A stretch of DNA of 6,094 bases from an uncultured Prevotella sp. (GTDB lineage Bacteria > Bacteroidota > Bacteroidia > Bacteroidales > Bacteroidaceae). Positions 5,678 to 6,094 of the stretch are shown one piece after another. The translations under genes and the position numbers were made by a program. The stretch lies in NCBI GenBank assembly GCA_900765465.1, contig CAAFRM010000034.1, positions 1 through 6,094 of the forward strand, in the 5' to 3' direction. The notes beneath the pieces were generated by a model. That model made no database searches, had not been told where the DNA came from, and saw only the letters and a list, made by a program, of their open reading frames with translations. Position 1 is the first letter of the stretch, and each line of letters opens with the position of its first letter.

Positions 5678-5866
5678 CTATCGTATGGTGATAGTAGGCA
5701 CGAAGTGGCTAGAGTCGGCCCTTGTCGAGATATTGTTCTCCTGCTGCTGCCTCTGGTTCTTCCCGATCACGAGACCCGCGGTACACGAGCTGGTGAGGAA
5801 GGTGACGATGGCAGAGCACACGGCCACGATGAGATACTTGATGAATGCTTTCATATTTGGGTTCAT
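5678..5866 (-). CDS. small predicted lipoprotein, first gene of the HU-like unit
   Basis: A 62-residue protein with a classic export signal: a short basic start (MNPNMKAFIK), a hydrophobic core YLIVAVCSAIVTFL (11-24), then the lipobox-like LTSSC with C28 as the probable lipidated residue. The mature part is only about 35 residues, polar and Gln/Asn-rich (GKNQRQQQENN), and ends PTITIR. It would be anchored in a membrane facing the periplasm. I chose the ATG at 5866 because the purine-rich AAGAGAAG lies just before it; the ATG at 5854 (MKAF) is equally able to give a signal peptide. The gene sits 74 bp upstream of the HU-like gene on the same strand. Tiny membrane proteins or lipoproteins beside HU-like genes recur in Bacteroidales (for example the smalltalk family), and this one has a similar start but a longer tail. 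Function is unknown and family membership unproven. Confidence 0.72.
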   Translation of the reverse strand: MNPNMKAFIKYLIVAVCSAIVTFLTSSCTAGLVIGKNQRQQQENNISTRADSSHFVPTITIR

Positions 5867-6082
5867 ACGCTTCTCTTGCCCCCTATTTACTTTCCGTCTT
5901 CTTTTTTGAAAGAAGAAAGAGAAGGACTCGTATCAGGGCTTGGAGTCGAGGTTGATAACTTGATGCATTCGGGATTATCTTATCCGGAATATCTCCCAGA
6001 TGCCTTTTTTCATTTTTCCAACTGGAGAAATATTTTTCTCCAACTAGGAAAGTGATTTTCCAGCGCTTTCTGAATCACGATG
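5867..6082 (-). other. long untranslated leader of the lipoprotein/HU-like unit with two small hairpins
   Basis: Between the -7 box at 6083-6090 and the lipoprotein start lie about 216 bp, long for a leader in this window. It holds a perfect 8-bp hairpin TGGAGAAA-TATT-TTTCTCCA (6023-6042), with TCCAACT repeated at 6017-6023 and 6039-6045, and a second 8-bp hairpin TCTTCTTT-TTTG-AAAGAAGA (5897-5916). Two very short minus-strand frames are present, MKKGIWEIFRIR (5975-6013) and MHQVINLDSKP (start 5968), neither with a convincing ribosome site. A regulatory role is possible but not shown. Confidence 0.4.
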
Positions 6083-6090
6083 CAAAGATA
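6083..6090 (-). promoter_or_regulatory. putative Bacteroidetes -7 promoter box for the lipoprotein/HU-like unit
   Basis: The minus strand reads TATCTTTG followed by CATCG, an exact TAnnTTTG match and nearly identical to the permease promoter box at 2909-2916. The expected -33 element would lie beyond the right end of the window and cannot be seen. Transcription from here would give a leader of about 200 nt before the lipoprotein ATG. Confidence 0.6.
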
Positions 6091-6094
6091 CAAA

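Noticed and set aside
5705..6055. A 116-codon plus-strand frame near the right end
   Set aside because: It overlaps the lipoprotein gene antisense and runs into the leader; it has no signal peptide or domain, and the lipoprotein has a clear signal and lipobox.

Overview
This window looks like chromosomal DNA from a gut Bacteroidales bacterium, most likely Prevotella or Segatella. The evidence is three promoter boxes of the Bacteroidetes form TAnnTTTG, starts without strong Shine-Dalgarno sites, a Bacteroidetes-type inositol-3-phosphate synthase, an HU-like protein of the divergent Bacteroidetes kind next to a tiny lipoprotein, and a GCCCTG/CAGGGC hairpin repeat. The genus is an inference from sequence style; no marker gene is present.

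Layout. Positions 1-609 (+) hold the C-terminal half of mnmA, the tRNA 2-thiouridylase, cut by the window edge. Three bases beyond its stop lies the stop of a convergent low-molecular-weight tyrosine phosphatase gene (613-1098, -). Positions 1099-1424 contain no gene but are highly structured: three direct repeats about 21 bp apart (1131-1188), then a 202-bp nested inverted repeat (1186-1387) with 51-bp outer arms and 22-bp inner arms on one symmetry axis. Next comes inositol-3-phosphate synthase (1425-2753, -), in the same direction as the phosphatase. A divergent promoter region (2754-2950) separates it from an SLC13/DASS-type permease with two RCK_C (TrkA_C) domains (2951-4846, +). A hairpin terminator (4854-4898) lies between the permease and a convergent, probably two-gene unit read right to left: a 62-residue lipoprotein (5678-5866, -) and an HU-like DNA-binding protein with a 70-residue Gly/Asp/Thr/Asn-rich tail (4971-5603, -). 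Its promoter is at the right edge (6083-6090), which leaves a leader of about 200 nt.

How the genes relate. Most are unconnected housekeeping or membrane genes. Inositol-3-phosphate synthase makes the precursor for inositol lipids, known from gut Bacteroidetes, but no lipid synthase gene is visible here. The lipoprotein/HU-like pair resembles a recurring Bacteroidales association of unknown purpose. I found no CRISPR array, transposase, tRNA or rRNA, and no convincing new multi-gene system. The most unusual object is the nested inverted repeat at 1186-1387; the tailed HU-like protein with its lipoprotein partner comes second.
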